Source: Clostridium sp. 1001271st1 H5
Lineage (GTDB): Bacteria; Bacillota; Clostridia; Lachnospirales; Lachnospiraceae
Assembly: GCF_005845215.1 (NCBI RefSeq)
Contig: NZ_SPHO01000032.1
Coordinates: 1-51,221 of the forward strand
DNA: 51,221 nucleotides
Direction of reading: 5' to 3'
The notes under the pieces are model-generated. The model worked only from the letters and a program-made list of their open reading frames with translations, did not search any database and was not told the origin of the DNA. The stretch's first letter is position 1, and the number at the start of each line of letters is the position of its first letter. Below are positions 23,573 through 31,222 of this stretch, piece by piece. A program made the translations under genes and the position numbers.

Positions 23573-24973
23573 TTATTTCCATCCATCCGGAAGGTAATGT
23601 TCTGTATTCTTAATCATGTCATCTGCCAGTTTCCGTACCGCTCCCTCGTCCCGGCATTTGTACTTCACCAGCGGGTCGTTCATAAATGCCTTTACCACCA
23701 GGTCCCGGTCATATGTATCTGCTGCTTCCAGTATATATCCGTGATTCTCTACATGGGGAAGTATCAGTTCCCTTAAGGACTCCGGAAGGGGACCGGCTGC
23801 CAGCGCCTTGATGCTGTCCCGGGAGAACACTGCATTTGTCTCCACCACGGCCTCCTTTGGAAGGTTTGGAATCTGCAGGAAGCTGTTTGGCATATTCACA
23901 TTGCTCACCATCCGGTCCAGTCCCACCAGGGCCTTAATCTGCTGTACGCCCTCCTCTCCTGACGGAACAATTTCCATCTGTTCCTCACCCTCCATGAGAC
24001 GCTTTCTCCTGGCCAGGCGCTCCTCCATCTGATGGATTCTGAAATCCACGGTGGTCAGGCCGAACTTCCATGACGTAACTGTCTCCGGGTCGTTGAGATA
24101 GGAGCTGCCCGGCATGAATTCCGCCAGATGCCGGTCCCCTGCCGCAGCAATGAGGCCGTAGCGGTTAAATAAGTCAAACTTTACCCTGTGGCGGCAGTTA
24201 AAGGTAGATTCTTCCCATGGGCGGTCAGGGTCGTCATACCCTTCCTCAAAATGAGTCCTTATATACTCCCTGTAGACAGGAAACAGGTCAACTCCCTCAT
24301 AGGATGCAGCGTCAAACCAGGTAAAGTGGTTGATTCCCAATACATTCACATGGATGTCCCTGCGGTCAATGGGGCCCGTCCCCAGTTCTCCGGCAGCAAT
24401 GGCGGCCAGCACTTTCTGGGTGCCGAAGACCTCATGGCAGCAGCCAAAGGCCTTGATTCCGGGGAAGGTCTTATAGAGGCTGGCCACGCACAGGCTCATG
24501 GGGTTGGTATAGCTGATGACCCATGCCTTGGGACAAATGTCCCTGACAGCCAATGCAATCTCCTCGTACATGGGCAGGGTACGCAGGGCGCGGACCATGC
24601 CGCCGGGGCCTGCCGTGTCCCCCACCGACTGATAGATGCCCAGCCGTTCGGGCAGGTGTACGTCGGAACGCATCTCCTCAAAGGTACCCGGAAGAATGGA
24701 TATCACCACAAAGTCAGCTCCCTCCAGGGCCTCCTTTAAGGAGTAGGCCACCCTGTAATCCCACTGGCCACTGGCCTCCCTTCTTCCCTTCAGCTGATTG
24801 CCGATAATCTGGTTTTCCTCAGCTGCCCTGGCATCGATATCATAGAGCCAGACCGTTCCGTCCAGAGCCGGCTCCAGGGCCAGGTCCGCCATCAGCTTCC
24901 ACGCCCATGCCTTGGAGCCGCCTCCTATGTAAGCCATCTTGATATCCGATACATGATGATTGGTCCACTTCAT
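23573..24973 (-). CDS. GH4 family glycosidase, LplD-like alpha-galacturonidase/glucuronidase
   Basis: A 466-residue NAD- and Mn-dependent glycosidase that cleaves by an oxidation-elimination route in the cytoplasm. The nucleotide motif YIGGGS (15-20), TNPMS (156-160), metal ligands Cys179-His180 in CCHEVFG and His216 in GINHFTWF are visible. The block HLPERLGIYQSVGDTAGPGG closely resembles B. subtilis LplD, an alpha-galacturonidase, as I remember that sequence. AGGAGG precedes the ATG by 7 bases. It is the first gene of the operon, consistent with trimming imported uronate-containing oligosaccharides. Alpha-glucuronidase or alpha-galactosidase activity is the alternative. Confidence 0.9.
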   Translation of the reverse strand: MKWTNHHVSDIKMAYIGGGSKAWAWKLMADLALEPALDGTVWLYDIDARAAEENQIIGNQLKGRREASGQWDYRVAYSLKEALEGADFVVISILPGTFEEMRSDVHLPERLGIYQSVGDTAGPGGMVRALRTLPMYEEIALAVRDICPKAWVISYTNPMSLCVASLYKTFPGIKAFGCCHEVFGTQKVLAAIAAGELGTGPIDRRDIHVNVLGINHFTWFDAASYEGVDLFPVYREYIRTHFEEGYDDPDRPWEESTFNCRHRVKFDLFNRYGLIAAAGDRHLAEFMPGSSYLNDPETVTSWKFGLTTVDFRIHQMEERLARRKRLMEGEEQMEIVPSGEEGVQQIKALVGLDRMVSNVNMPNSFLQIPNLPKEAVVETNAVFSRDSIKALAAGPLPESLRELILPHVENHGYILEAADTYDRDLVVKAFMNDPLVKYKCRDEGAVRKLADDMIKNTEHYLPDGWK

Positions 24974-24986
24974 TCCATACCCTCCT

Positions 24987-25163
24987 TGTTATGAGCACTT
25001 GGAGACCGTCCTTTGGTCTCCTACGTGCGATACATGTCACTGGCACTTAGCGAGGTCCTTTCGAGCTTAGTGCAGTGGCCTGTTATGAGCACTTGGAGAC
25101 CGTATTCTGGCTCCCTACGTGCGATACATGTCACTGGCACTTAGCGATGTCTCGTTAAGTTGC
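24987..25163 (-). repeat. Tandem two-hairpin repeat in the operon leader
   Basis: A 67-bp unit occurs twice (24987-25053 and 25081-25147; 61 of 67 identical, 94-bp period). Each unit starts a pair of hairpins: GCAC..GGAGACC with GGTCTCC..GTGC (24995-25028 in unit A, less perfect in unit B), and CACTGGCACTTAGC with GCTTAGTGCAGTGG (25039-25079 in A; GCACTTAGCGA with TCGTTAAGTTGC, 25137-25163, in B). The whole array lies between the predicted transcription start of the GH4 operon and its ribosome binding site, so it would be the mRNA leader. It could equally be a dispersed extragenic palindromic repeat that landed here. Confidence 0.8.
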
Positions 25164-25179
25164 ATTCTGAATATCGTAT

Positions 25180-25228
25180 ATCGTATACGATTTACTGTAG
25201 TTTTATCATACTTCCGATGGAATTTCAA
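25180..25228 (-). promoter_or_regulatory. GH4 operon promoter with palindromic GntR operator
   Basis: On the minus strand TTGAAA (25223-25228) and TAAAAC (25200-25205) are 17 bases apart. Immediately downstream, at about +2 to +13, is the perfect 12-bp palindrome ATCGTATACGAT (25180-25191), with a further half-site TCGTATA beside it (25174-25180). This T-x-GT-xx-AC-x-A form is typical of FadR/FCD-type GntR operators, so the divergent GntR protein is the likely binder, blocking transcription. Confidence 0.6.
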
Positions 25229-25311
25229 CAACATTTGTATAATATTTTAATTTTTGGTCTATTGTCACAAATTTTTATGTGCATATTTTCGTTCCATCCC
25301 ATAACTAGGTT

Positions 25312-25340
25312 TTGACTCTTTTGGCTTTGTATGCTAAAAT
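25312..25340 (+). promoter_or_regulatory. Promoter of the FCD-type GntR gene
   Basis: TTGACT (25312-25317) and an extended -10, TGC-TAAAAT (25332-25340), are separated by 17 bases, 31 bases upstream of the start codon. Confidence 0.7.
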
Positions 25341-25371
25341 AGCCTTATTCTAAGAAAAGCGGGTGAAACAA

Positions 25372-26031
25372 ATGAAAAAGCTGGATTCGCTGGAAATAAT
25401 GCCCACGCGCATCCGAATCGCTTCCATTCTTCGCAAGGCGATTCTGTCAGGCGAGTTTAAAGAAGGGGAGGAATTGTCCCTTACAGACATAGCCAATAAC
25501 CTGGGTGTCAGCAGGACACCGGTCCGTGAAGCATTTCAGATTCTTTCTTCTGAAAATCTGATTCTGCTGAGAATGAATAAAGGTGCCATTGTAAAGGGAA
25601 TCACCACCAAAACAATCCGTGAGCATTTTGAAATGAGGTCTTTATTAGAGGGTGAGGCCGCTGTCAGGGCCACCCTGAGACATTTTGACGTATCGGAACT
25701 GATGGAATCCCAGGTCCACATTGAAGGCCTGGGAGAAGATTTCTCAGATGACGAGTATCAGTCCTACAACCAGAACCTGCACACTGCCATATGGAAAGCG
25801 GCTGACAACAGTAAGATGTATTCCACCCTTTCCTCTCTGTGGAATGGAAGTTCCTTCGGAAAAACCGTTTCCGCCAAGGACCACCAGCTTCTCTCCATCC
25901 GGGAGCACAGGAACATCCTGGAATACATCCAGTCCTGCAACCCTTATCTGGTGCGCAAGGAGATGGAGCACCACATTGAGCGGAGCATGAACAACATCAT
26001 TGACAGCTTCTCCTTAAAGGAAACCAAGTAG
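25372..26031 (+). CDS. GntR family regulator with FCD domain
   Basis: A 219-residue regulator with an N-terminal winged helix (LSLTDIANNLGVSRTPVREAFQIL, about 37-60) and an all-helical C-terminal FCD ligand domain (metal/ligand residues near LHTAIWKAADN and the final EMEHHIERSMNNI). It is transcribed away from the GH4/ABC/LarA operon and probably represses it, releasing on a sugar-acid ligand as UxuR/KdgR-like relatives do. I prefer the ATG at 25372 with GGGTG 7 bases upstream; a GTG at 25363 is possible. A strong terminator follows. Confidence 0.88.
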   Translation: MKKLDSLEIMPTRIRIASILRKAILSGEFKEGEELSLTDIANNLGVSRTPVREAFQILSSENLILLRMNKGAIVKGITTKTIREHFEMRSLLEGEAAVRATLRHFDVSELMESQVHIEGLGEDFSDDEYQSYNQNLHTAIWKAADNSKMYSTLSSLWNGSSFGKTVSAKDHQLLSIREHRNILEYIQSCNPYLVRKEMEHHIERSMNNIIDSFSLKETK

Positions 26032-26045
26032 GAAAGAGGGACGCA

Positions 26046-26091
26046 AAAGAACCGGGCCACAGCAAATCTGGTGCTGCAGGCCCGGTTCTTT
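26046..26091 (+). terminator. Terminator after the FCD-type GntR gene
   Basis: A perfect 13-bp stem, AAAGAACCGGGCC (26046-26058) with GGCCCGGTTCTTT (26079-26091), carries an inner CAGCA/TGCTG pairing and ends in a T-rich tail. Being symmetric, it may also work for the convergent HPr-like gene. Confidence 0.85.
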
Positions 26092-26130
26092 GTTCATGTA
26101 GAATTTAAGGAAAGTGTATCAATTGTCTGA

Positions 26131-26358
26131 CTATGCTGCAAACGGAGCAATTTCCTCCATCAGCTGGTCACAGTCATCTGTGTGAAGAATCAGTTCTACG
26201 GTTTTGGACTTTGCCAGTGATAATACGCCTACGATAGACTTTGCGTCAACCATACGGCTTCCGCATTTCACATCTGCATCACACTCAAAACGGTTCATGA
26301 TTCTTACGAAATTAATAATCTGGTCTGCCTGGTCAAACTTAACAAGGATACGTTTCAT
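26131..26358 (-). CDS. HPr-like protein lacking the PTS active-site His (Crh-like)
   Basis: A 75-residue HPr-fold protein. The conserved regulatory block VDAKSIVGVLSLA is present, with Ser41 where HPr has Ser46 (the HPr kinase site), but the N-terminal LHARPA motif is absent (KFDQADQIINF instead), so there is no His15 for phosphotransfer. This is the pattern of B. subtilis Crh, which serves only as a CcpA co-regulator. The ATG at 26358 has GGAGG 8 bases upstream; a GTG at 26367 is less likely. It stands alone, not next to ptsI. A catabolite-control role is inferred; some other HPr-fold function is possible. Confidence 0.78.
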   Translation of the reverse strand: MKRILVKFDQADQIINFVRIMNRFECDADVKCGSRMVDAKSIVGVLSLAKSKTVELILHTDDCDQLMEEIAPFAA

Positions 26359-26387
26359 GTTGTTCACCTCCGTATGGTATTTTATTT

Positions 26388-26494
26388 AGTATCACTGCCA
26401 GATACTTGGGGGATGGTACTTACTGGTAAGTCCGTACCTGACAATGCCTGCTAACCTTATCTTTTGTTTGTCTTCCGACATACTTATCATACCA
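26388..26494 (-). promoter_or_regulatory. Promoter and structured leader of the HPr-like gene
   Basis: On the minus strand an extended -10, TGG-TATGAT (26486-26494), is followed by a leader with two hairpins: GGTAC..ACTTAC/GTAAGT..GTACC (26415-26438) and AGTATC/GATACT with a 7-base loop (26388-26406). No T-run follows either, so they are not ordinary terminators. The second ends 11 bases before the GGAGG. Confidence 0.45.
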
Positions 26495-26568
26495 CGTTCA
26501 GGCAATGGATTTCCATGGTAATATTTTTCTATCTCATGGAATATTTTCAAATATTATCCTGTTATCCT

Positions 26569-27597
26569 TTATATCTGGTCCTTCCAGTAACCAATATTCT
26601 CCGAATCCACCTTTATCGGCTCTCCGGCTATGACCTCCAGCCCGCCGTCCCGGCCGTAATCCATGGAATATGTCACGCCTCCCAGAACCAGCTCCTGGTC
26701 CCCCCTCTCCTCTATACGGCCTCCGGCCAGCTCCAGGCACACATATCCTGCCACCCTGCCCAGGTCCACGGGATTCCATATGTATAGCACCGGACAGACA
26801 TCCTCAGCAGCGCTGCCCACATATGCTTCCATCTGGTCCGGAAGCCCCAGACCGATGACCTTTACCTCCGACGCCCGCCCCCGTTCCTTCACCACATCGG
26901 CGGCTGCCTTGATACCTTCCGTGGACAGGCAGCACATTACCCTCAGGTCCGGATAGGCATCCAGCATCTGCTCCGCTTTCTCAGCCGCCTTTTCATATTC
27001 CCCTTCCCCGTAGGCAATATCCACCAGCCGCAGGTCCCGGTACTTCAGGTTCTGAAGCTCCTGCTTCATCATAAAAATCCATTCATTCTGGTTGGCGGAG
27101 CGGCTTCCGGCAGACAGGATGCCCCACTGGCCTCTGTGGCCGCAGATATTGTCCACCTCCCGGACCAGTTCCTTTCCCAGCTCCCTTGCATCCACCGGGC
27201 TTATGTATATGCTGCGGCTTCCCGCCTCCACATCCGCATCCAGGGTGATAACGGAGATTCCCTTTTCCCTGGCAAGATTCAGAACAGGTGTCAGTGCATA
27301 TTCATCGTTGGCAGCCACAGCAATGGCCTCCACTTTCTCGTCAATCAGGTTCTGTATCAGACGTATCTGTTCCTGGGCAGAGGGATGGTCCGGATACAGG
27401 ACAATGCAGTTTTCGCCTGCATCCTCCACTGCCTGCTTAAAGCCCTCACTGGCCAGCTCATTGTACCAGTTGTTCTTGGATTTCATGATAATGGCATATT
27501 TACCCCTGTTAAACTGGCTGCTCTGGCAGGAAAACAGAAACAACACCCCTGCCATCATGGCCGCTCCTGCCATCCAAACCCAATTTCTCCCTTTCAC
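26569..27597 (-). CDS. Sugar-binding lipoprotein of the Peripla_BP_4 type
   Basis: A 342-residue substrate-binding protein related to ribose/xylose/rhamnose binders. A charged N-terminus (KGR), hydrophobic core and LFSC lipobox with Cys24 indicate a surface lipoprotein. The body has two Rossmann-like halves (KYAIIMKSKNNWYNELASEGFKQ, EAIAVAANDEYAL, ISVITLDADVEAGSRSIYISP). The start is GTG at 27597 with AGGGA 7 bases upstream; using the later ATG would delete the charged signal region. No permease or ATPase gene is adjacent. It is divergent from a YesN/YesM pair, which suggests it is the extracytoplasmic sensor of that system, as XylFII is for LytS/YesN in clostridia. Confidence 0.82.
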   Translation of the reverse strand: MKGRNWVWMAGAAMMAGVLFLFSCQSSQFNRGKYAIIMKSKNNWYNELASEGFKQAVEDAGENCIVLYPDHPSAQEQIRLIQNLIDEKVEAIAVAANDEYALTPVLNLAREKGISVITLDADVEAGSRSIYISPVDARELGKELVREVDNICGHRGQWGILSAGSRSANQNEWIFMMKQELQNLKYRDLRLVDIAYGEGEYEKAAEKAEQMLDAYPDLRVMCCLSTEGIKAAADVVKERGRASEVKVIGLGLPDQMEAYVGSAAEDVCPVLYIWNPVDLGRVAGYVCLELAGGRIEERGDQELVLGGVTYSMDYGRDGGLEVIAGEPIKVDSENIGYWKDQI

Positions 27598-27665
27598 CGT
27601 GCTGTCCCTGCCTTCCTTCTGTTTTTTCCCAGTATATACCTAATGTCGTATTTTGTCCATTTCCG

Positions 27666-27723
27666 TTGCAAATTTATGATTTCTTGATACAATAGTTGTA
27701 TCGGTATTGATTATTGTATACAA
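27666..27723 (+). promoter_or_regulatory. Promoter with two palindromes before the YesN gene
   Basis: TTGCAA (27666-27671) and TACAAT (27688-27693), 16 bases apart, form a plausible promoter. The palindrome GATACAA-tag-TTGTATC (27686-27702) covers its -10, and a second perfect palindrome TTGTATACAA (27714-27723) lies just downstream. They share the half-site TTGTAT, suggesting one regulator binding twice. Confidence 0.5.
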
Positions 27724-27758
27724 ATCACTGCCTTTTAGAAAAGGATGGATGATAATAG

Positions 27759-29315
27759 ATGAAACTACTGATTGTTGACGATGAGAAACTGACCCGTGAA
27801 GGAATCCGGGACAGCCTGAATCCGGAATGCCTTGGCATCAGCCAGGTGCTGCTGGAGGATGACGGCATTCACGGCCTTAAGACTGCCCTGGAGGAGCATC
27901 CGGACATCGTGCTCACGGACGTGCGGATGCCCAGGATGAACGGGGTCCAGATGGCGGAGCGGATTTTAAAGGAGCTGCCCGGAACCTCCATCATTTTTAT
28001 GAGCGCTTATTCAGATAAGGAATACCTGAAAGCAGCCATCAAGCTGAAGGCCCTGGGGTATGTGGAAAAGCCCCTTGACATGGATGAGCTGACCGCAGCC
28101 GTCAAAGAGGCAGTGGACAACAGCAGGAACGAGAAAATGAGCCAGGCAGCGGCCAGGCTTCAGGAAAAGGAACAGCTGGGCCACCTTTGCCTCCTGCTGT
28201 CCCAGCCGGGAGAAGAGAATCTGGCAAAGGCAGGCCAGCTGGTAACTGACCTGGGCCTTCCCATTACCCATACCACCTTTTTCTGCTGCATCATTATTGA
28301 CTGTGTCACTCCCCTGTCCGCACTGCCTGAGGAGCCCATGGACGGTATCAGGGATTATTTTGTGGATTATCTCACGTCCATAGGCATATCCCAGGCCTAT
28401 GTCCTCAGGGGGGACCACCGCATTATTGTCTTCCTTTACTCCCCGGAGCGGCCCATGGACAAGACCCTGTACGACTGCGCAGGTCTTCTGGCCCAAAAGC
28501 TTATAGAGGTCTGCCCCTTCTTTATATCCCTCGGACCGGTTGTAAGCGGTATGGAGCGCGCCTATATTTCCTTTCAGGAAGCCAGGGAACATTTGAACGA
28601 GGCATTTTTCCATGACTACGGATTCATCCTGAGCCACAACATGGAAACAGCCGTATTCCGGCCGCCCGCAGACCTTCTTCTGGAATTTTCCATGGCCCTG
28701 TCTGAAAAGCAGGAGGAGGAAGCCCTGGACATTGTCAGGCGGCTGTATGAATCCTTTGTGCCAAACGACATAATCGGCCCCAGCCAGGTAAAGGATATCT
28801 ACTACAAGTATTTCAGCAAGCTGGACGAGCACGGCCTGGGAAGCTATATCTCCCTGTGGCAGAAGGAAGGGCTGGATTCCGAATCCATCTGGGAGGGAGT
28901 CATGAACTGCACCATTCTCAGGGAGCTTAATGACCTGCTGGCCGCAAAAGTACGGCTGTTCTTTGAGCGCCTGCGGGGAAACAGCGTGGGAAATCCGGTT
29001 GTATTCCAGATTAAGGAATACATCCATAAGAATTACGCCAACCCTTCCCTGTCCGTACCGGATGTCAGCGAATGCGTCCGCCTCTCCTCCAGCTACGTGT
29101 GCACGATTTTTAAAAATGAGACAGGCCAGACCCTGAACCAGTACCTGACAGACTACCGCATCAAGATGTCCAAACAGTTCTTAAGCGACCCCAGGTACAA
29201 GATTGCCGACATCTCCTCCAAGGTTGGGTACAGCGACGGCAATTACTACAGCAAAACCTTTAAGAAAATCGTGGGCCTGTCCCCTTCTGAATACAGGGAG
29301 AAAATGCTTGCATGA
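27759..29315 (+). CDS. YesN-type response regulator with AraC output domain
   Basis: A 518-residue response regulator: receiver domain (residues 1 to about 120; acidic pair Asp7/Asp8, phospho-acceptor Asp54 in VLTDVRMPRMNG), a long middle region (about 150-400) with no motif I recognise, and a C-terminal double helix-turn-helix of the AraC type (LSVPDVSECVRLSSSYVCTIF; SDPRYKIADISSKVGYSDGNYYSKTFKKIVG). It overlaps the kinase gene by 4 bases (ATGA). Together with the divergent sugar-binding lipoprotein it makes a sugar-sensing unit; the regulated operon is not identifiable, unless it is one of the neighbouring carbohydrate loci. Confidence 0.92.
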   Translation: MKLLIVDDEKLTREGIRDSLNPECLGISQVLLEDDGIHGLKTALEEHPDIVLTDVRMPRMNGVQMAERILKELPGTSIIFMSAYSDKEYLKAAIKLKALGYVEKPLDMDELTAAVKEAVDNSRNEKMSQAAARLQEKEQLGHLCLLLSQPGEENLAKAGQLVTDLGLPITHTTFFCCIIIDCVTPLSALPEEPMDGIRDYFVDYLTSIGISQAYVLRGDHRIIVFLYSPERPMDKTLYDCAGLLAQKLIEVCPFFISLGPVVSGMERAYISFQEAREHLNEAFFHDYGFILSHNMETAVFRPPADLLLEFSMALSEKQEEEALDIVRRLYESFVPNDIIGPSQVKDIYYKYFSKLDEHGLGSYISLWQKEGLDSESIWEGVMNCTILRELNDLLAAKVRLFFERLRGNSVGNPVVFQIKEYIHKNYANPSLSVPDVSECVRLSSSYVCTIFKNETGQTLNQYLTDYRIKMSKQFLSDPRYKIADISSKVGYSDGNYYSKTFKKIVGLSPSEYREKMLA

Positions 29316-31189
29316 AAAACCCATTGGCAAAGCTGATTTATCATTATACCTATGACATGCGGCTGAAAACAAAGCTTGTCATATCACACATTATCCTGGT
29401 ACTGCTGCCCACCGCCGTATTGTCAGGCTTTCTTTACCTGCGCATTTACGGCATTGTCATGGATGACAGCATCCGTTCTGAGCAGGCCCTGTCCGCCCAG
29501 ACCGTGACCTCCATTGAGACTCTCATATCCCATGTGGGCCACGCCTCGGACACCATCACCAGCGCCATGATGGTACAGGACCTGTTCCATGTCCCCAGGT
29601 CAGAGGCCGGTACCCTGGATATCTCCACCTCCCGGATGAACAGCCTGTTCCACCTGGTCCAGAGCATCACGGACCATTCCATGATTACGGATGTGAAGAT
29701 ATATTATGATGACAGCGTGTATGGCGACCTGATGCAGTACAACAAAATAGGCAACGCCCTGTTTAATCCGGTGTCCTCAATCAGCAGCAGCTATTGGTAC
29801 GGCATCTACAGCACCACGGAGCAGGCCCGCATGCTGTGCCCGGAGCTGTACCTGACTCCGGACGAGACAGAGAAAAACGGAAAACTGGCCTACATCACCC
29901 GAATTCCGTATATCCATGACGACGGCACTGTGTCCGACATTGAAAACGCCTCTGCCTATGTGGCCCTGTACCTGTCCAGGCCCGCCTTTGACATGGTGCT
30001 GCGCAATGACGCCACGGTCACGGACGAGGCTGCCTTCCTTGTAAATGAGCGGGATGTCATTGTATCCGCCTCAGACATGGGGCTGGCAGGTAAATACTTT
30101 ATTCCCCGCTCAGACCTGGTGCTGCGGGTGGGAAAGGAAAAAACCTTTTCCCTTGTATCCTATCTGGACGGCTCTGCCTATGTGGCCTATTTTCCCATTG
30201 CAGACACGGACTGGTATATGATGTCCATCATTCCCGCCCTCCATATCGGTGATGCAGGCAAGGCGCTGATGATGCATTTTGCCCTGATTTACCTGCTGTT
30301 CACTGCCCTGGCCCTGTACACGGCCTTCCGGCTGTCAGGCTCCATTGCGGACCGCATTATAGGCGTGGCCCTGCAGATGGAGACTGTGAGGAAGGGACCG
30401 CCCCAGCCCATGGATATGGCTGACACTGGCTGCGATGAGATTGGCGTGCTTTCCGATACCTACAACTATATGACAGAGGAAATCATCTCCCTGATGGACA
30501 GCCAGAAAAAGGCCTCGGAGGAGCTTCGGATGGCGGAATTCCGCGCCCTCCAGGCCCAGATTAATCCGCATTTTCTATATAATACCCTGGATATGATTAA
30601 CTGGCTGTCCCAGACCGGACAGAGCGAGAAGGTCACGGAGGCGGTCCAGACCCTGTCCCGCTTCTATAAGCTGACCCTGAGCCGCAAGGAGCTGATGAAC
30701 TCCATCGAGAAGGAGCTGGAGCATGTAAGCCTTTACGTCCGTCTCCAGAACATGCGGTATGACAACTGCGTGGCCTTTGTGGTGGATGTGCCGGAAGAGC
30801 TGTGCGAGTACACCATACCCAAGCTCACCTTCCAGCCCATCGTGGAAAACGCTTTTCTTCACGGCATCATGATGAAGGAAGAAAAAAAAGGCAGCATCCT
30901 GCTCACCGGCTGGCCAGAGGGGGATGACATTGTATTCATCATCTCTGACGACGGGGCAGGCATACCGCCTGAAACGCTTGATACATTAAAGGATGACGTG
31001 AATGCAGGTACCGGCTCCACCGCCAGCCCCAGACACACTGCCTTCTCCGGCCACATCGGTGTCTATAATACCAACCTGAGACTGAAAAGCCTGTATGGCG
31101 AAGCCTACGGCCTTTCCTTTACCAGCACCCTGGGCAGGGGCACGGAGGTAACGGTGCGGATTCCGGCCAGGCATATCACGTCCGGCTGA
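29312..31189 (+). CDS. YesM-type sensor histidine kinase
   Basis: A 625-residue membrane kinase: TM1 about 20-42, a ~270-residue extracytoplasmic Cache-like sensor, TM2 about 310-335, a HAMP region, then a His_kinase domain with QAQINPHFLYNTLDM (His420) and an HATPase domain (IVENAFLHGIM, ISDDGAGIPPE, GHIGVYNTNLRLKSLYG). This is the LytS/YesM class that pairs with YesN regulators. Its start overlaps the regulator's stop. The extracellular domain may contact the sugar-binding lipoprotein encoded at 26569-27597. Confidence 0.92.
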   Translation: MKNPLAKLIYHYTYDMRLKTKLVISHIILVLLPTAVLSGFLYLRIYGIVMDDSIRSEQALSAQTVTSIETLISHVGHASDTITSAMMVQDLFHVPRSEAGTLDISTSRMNSLFHLVQSITDHSMITDVKIYYDDSVYGDLMQYNKIGNALFNPVSSISSSYWYGIYSTTEQARMLCPELYLTPDETEKNGKLAYITRIPYIHDDGTVSDIENASAYVALYLSRPAFDMVLRNDATVTDEAAFLVNERDVIVSASDMGLAGKYFIPRSDLVLRVGKEKTFSLVSYLDGSAYVAYFPIADTDWYMMSIIPALHIGDAGKALMMHFALIYLLFTALALYTAFRLSGSIADRIIGVALQMETVRKGPPQPMDMADTGCDEIGVLSDTYNYMTEEIISLMDSQKKASEELRMAEFRALQAQINPHFLYNTLDMINWLSQTGQSEKVTEAVQTLSRFYKLTLSRKELMNSIEKELEHVSLYVRLQNMRYDNCVAFVVDVPEELCEYTIPKLTFQPIVENAFLHGIMMKEEKKGSILLTGWPEGDDIVFIISDDGAGIPPETLDTLKDDVNAGTGSTASPRHTAFSGHIGVYNTNLRLKSLYGEAYGLSFTSTLGRGTEVTVRIPARHITSG

Positions 31190-31222
31190 TGCCCGGAGAG
31201 TACGCATTTTTATCCAATCCAT

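Noticed and set aside
24987..25163. CRISPR-like repeat
   Set aside because: Only two long, internally palindromic units with hairpins and no spacer series or cas genes.
26131..26358. Canonical PTS phosphocarrier HPr
   Set aside because: The His15 region (LHARPA) is absent, so it cannot carry phosphate for sugar uptake.
29446..29682. Minus-strand ORFs inside the YesM and YesN genes
   Set aside because: Antisense shadows without ribosome binding sites or recognisable domains.
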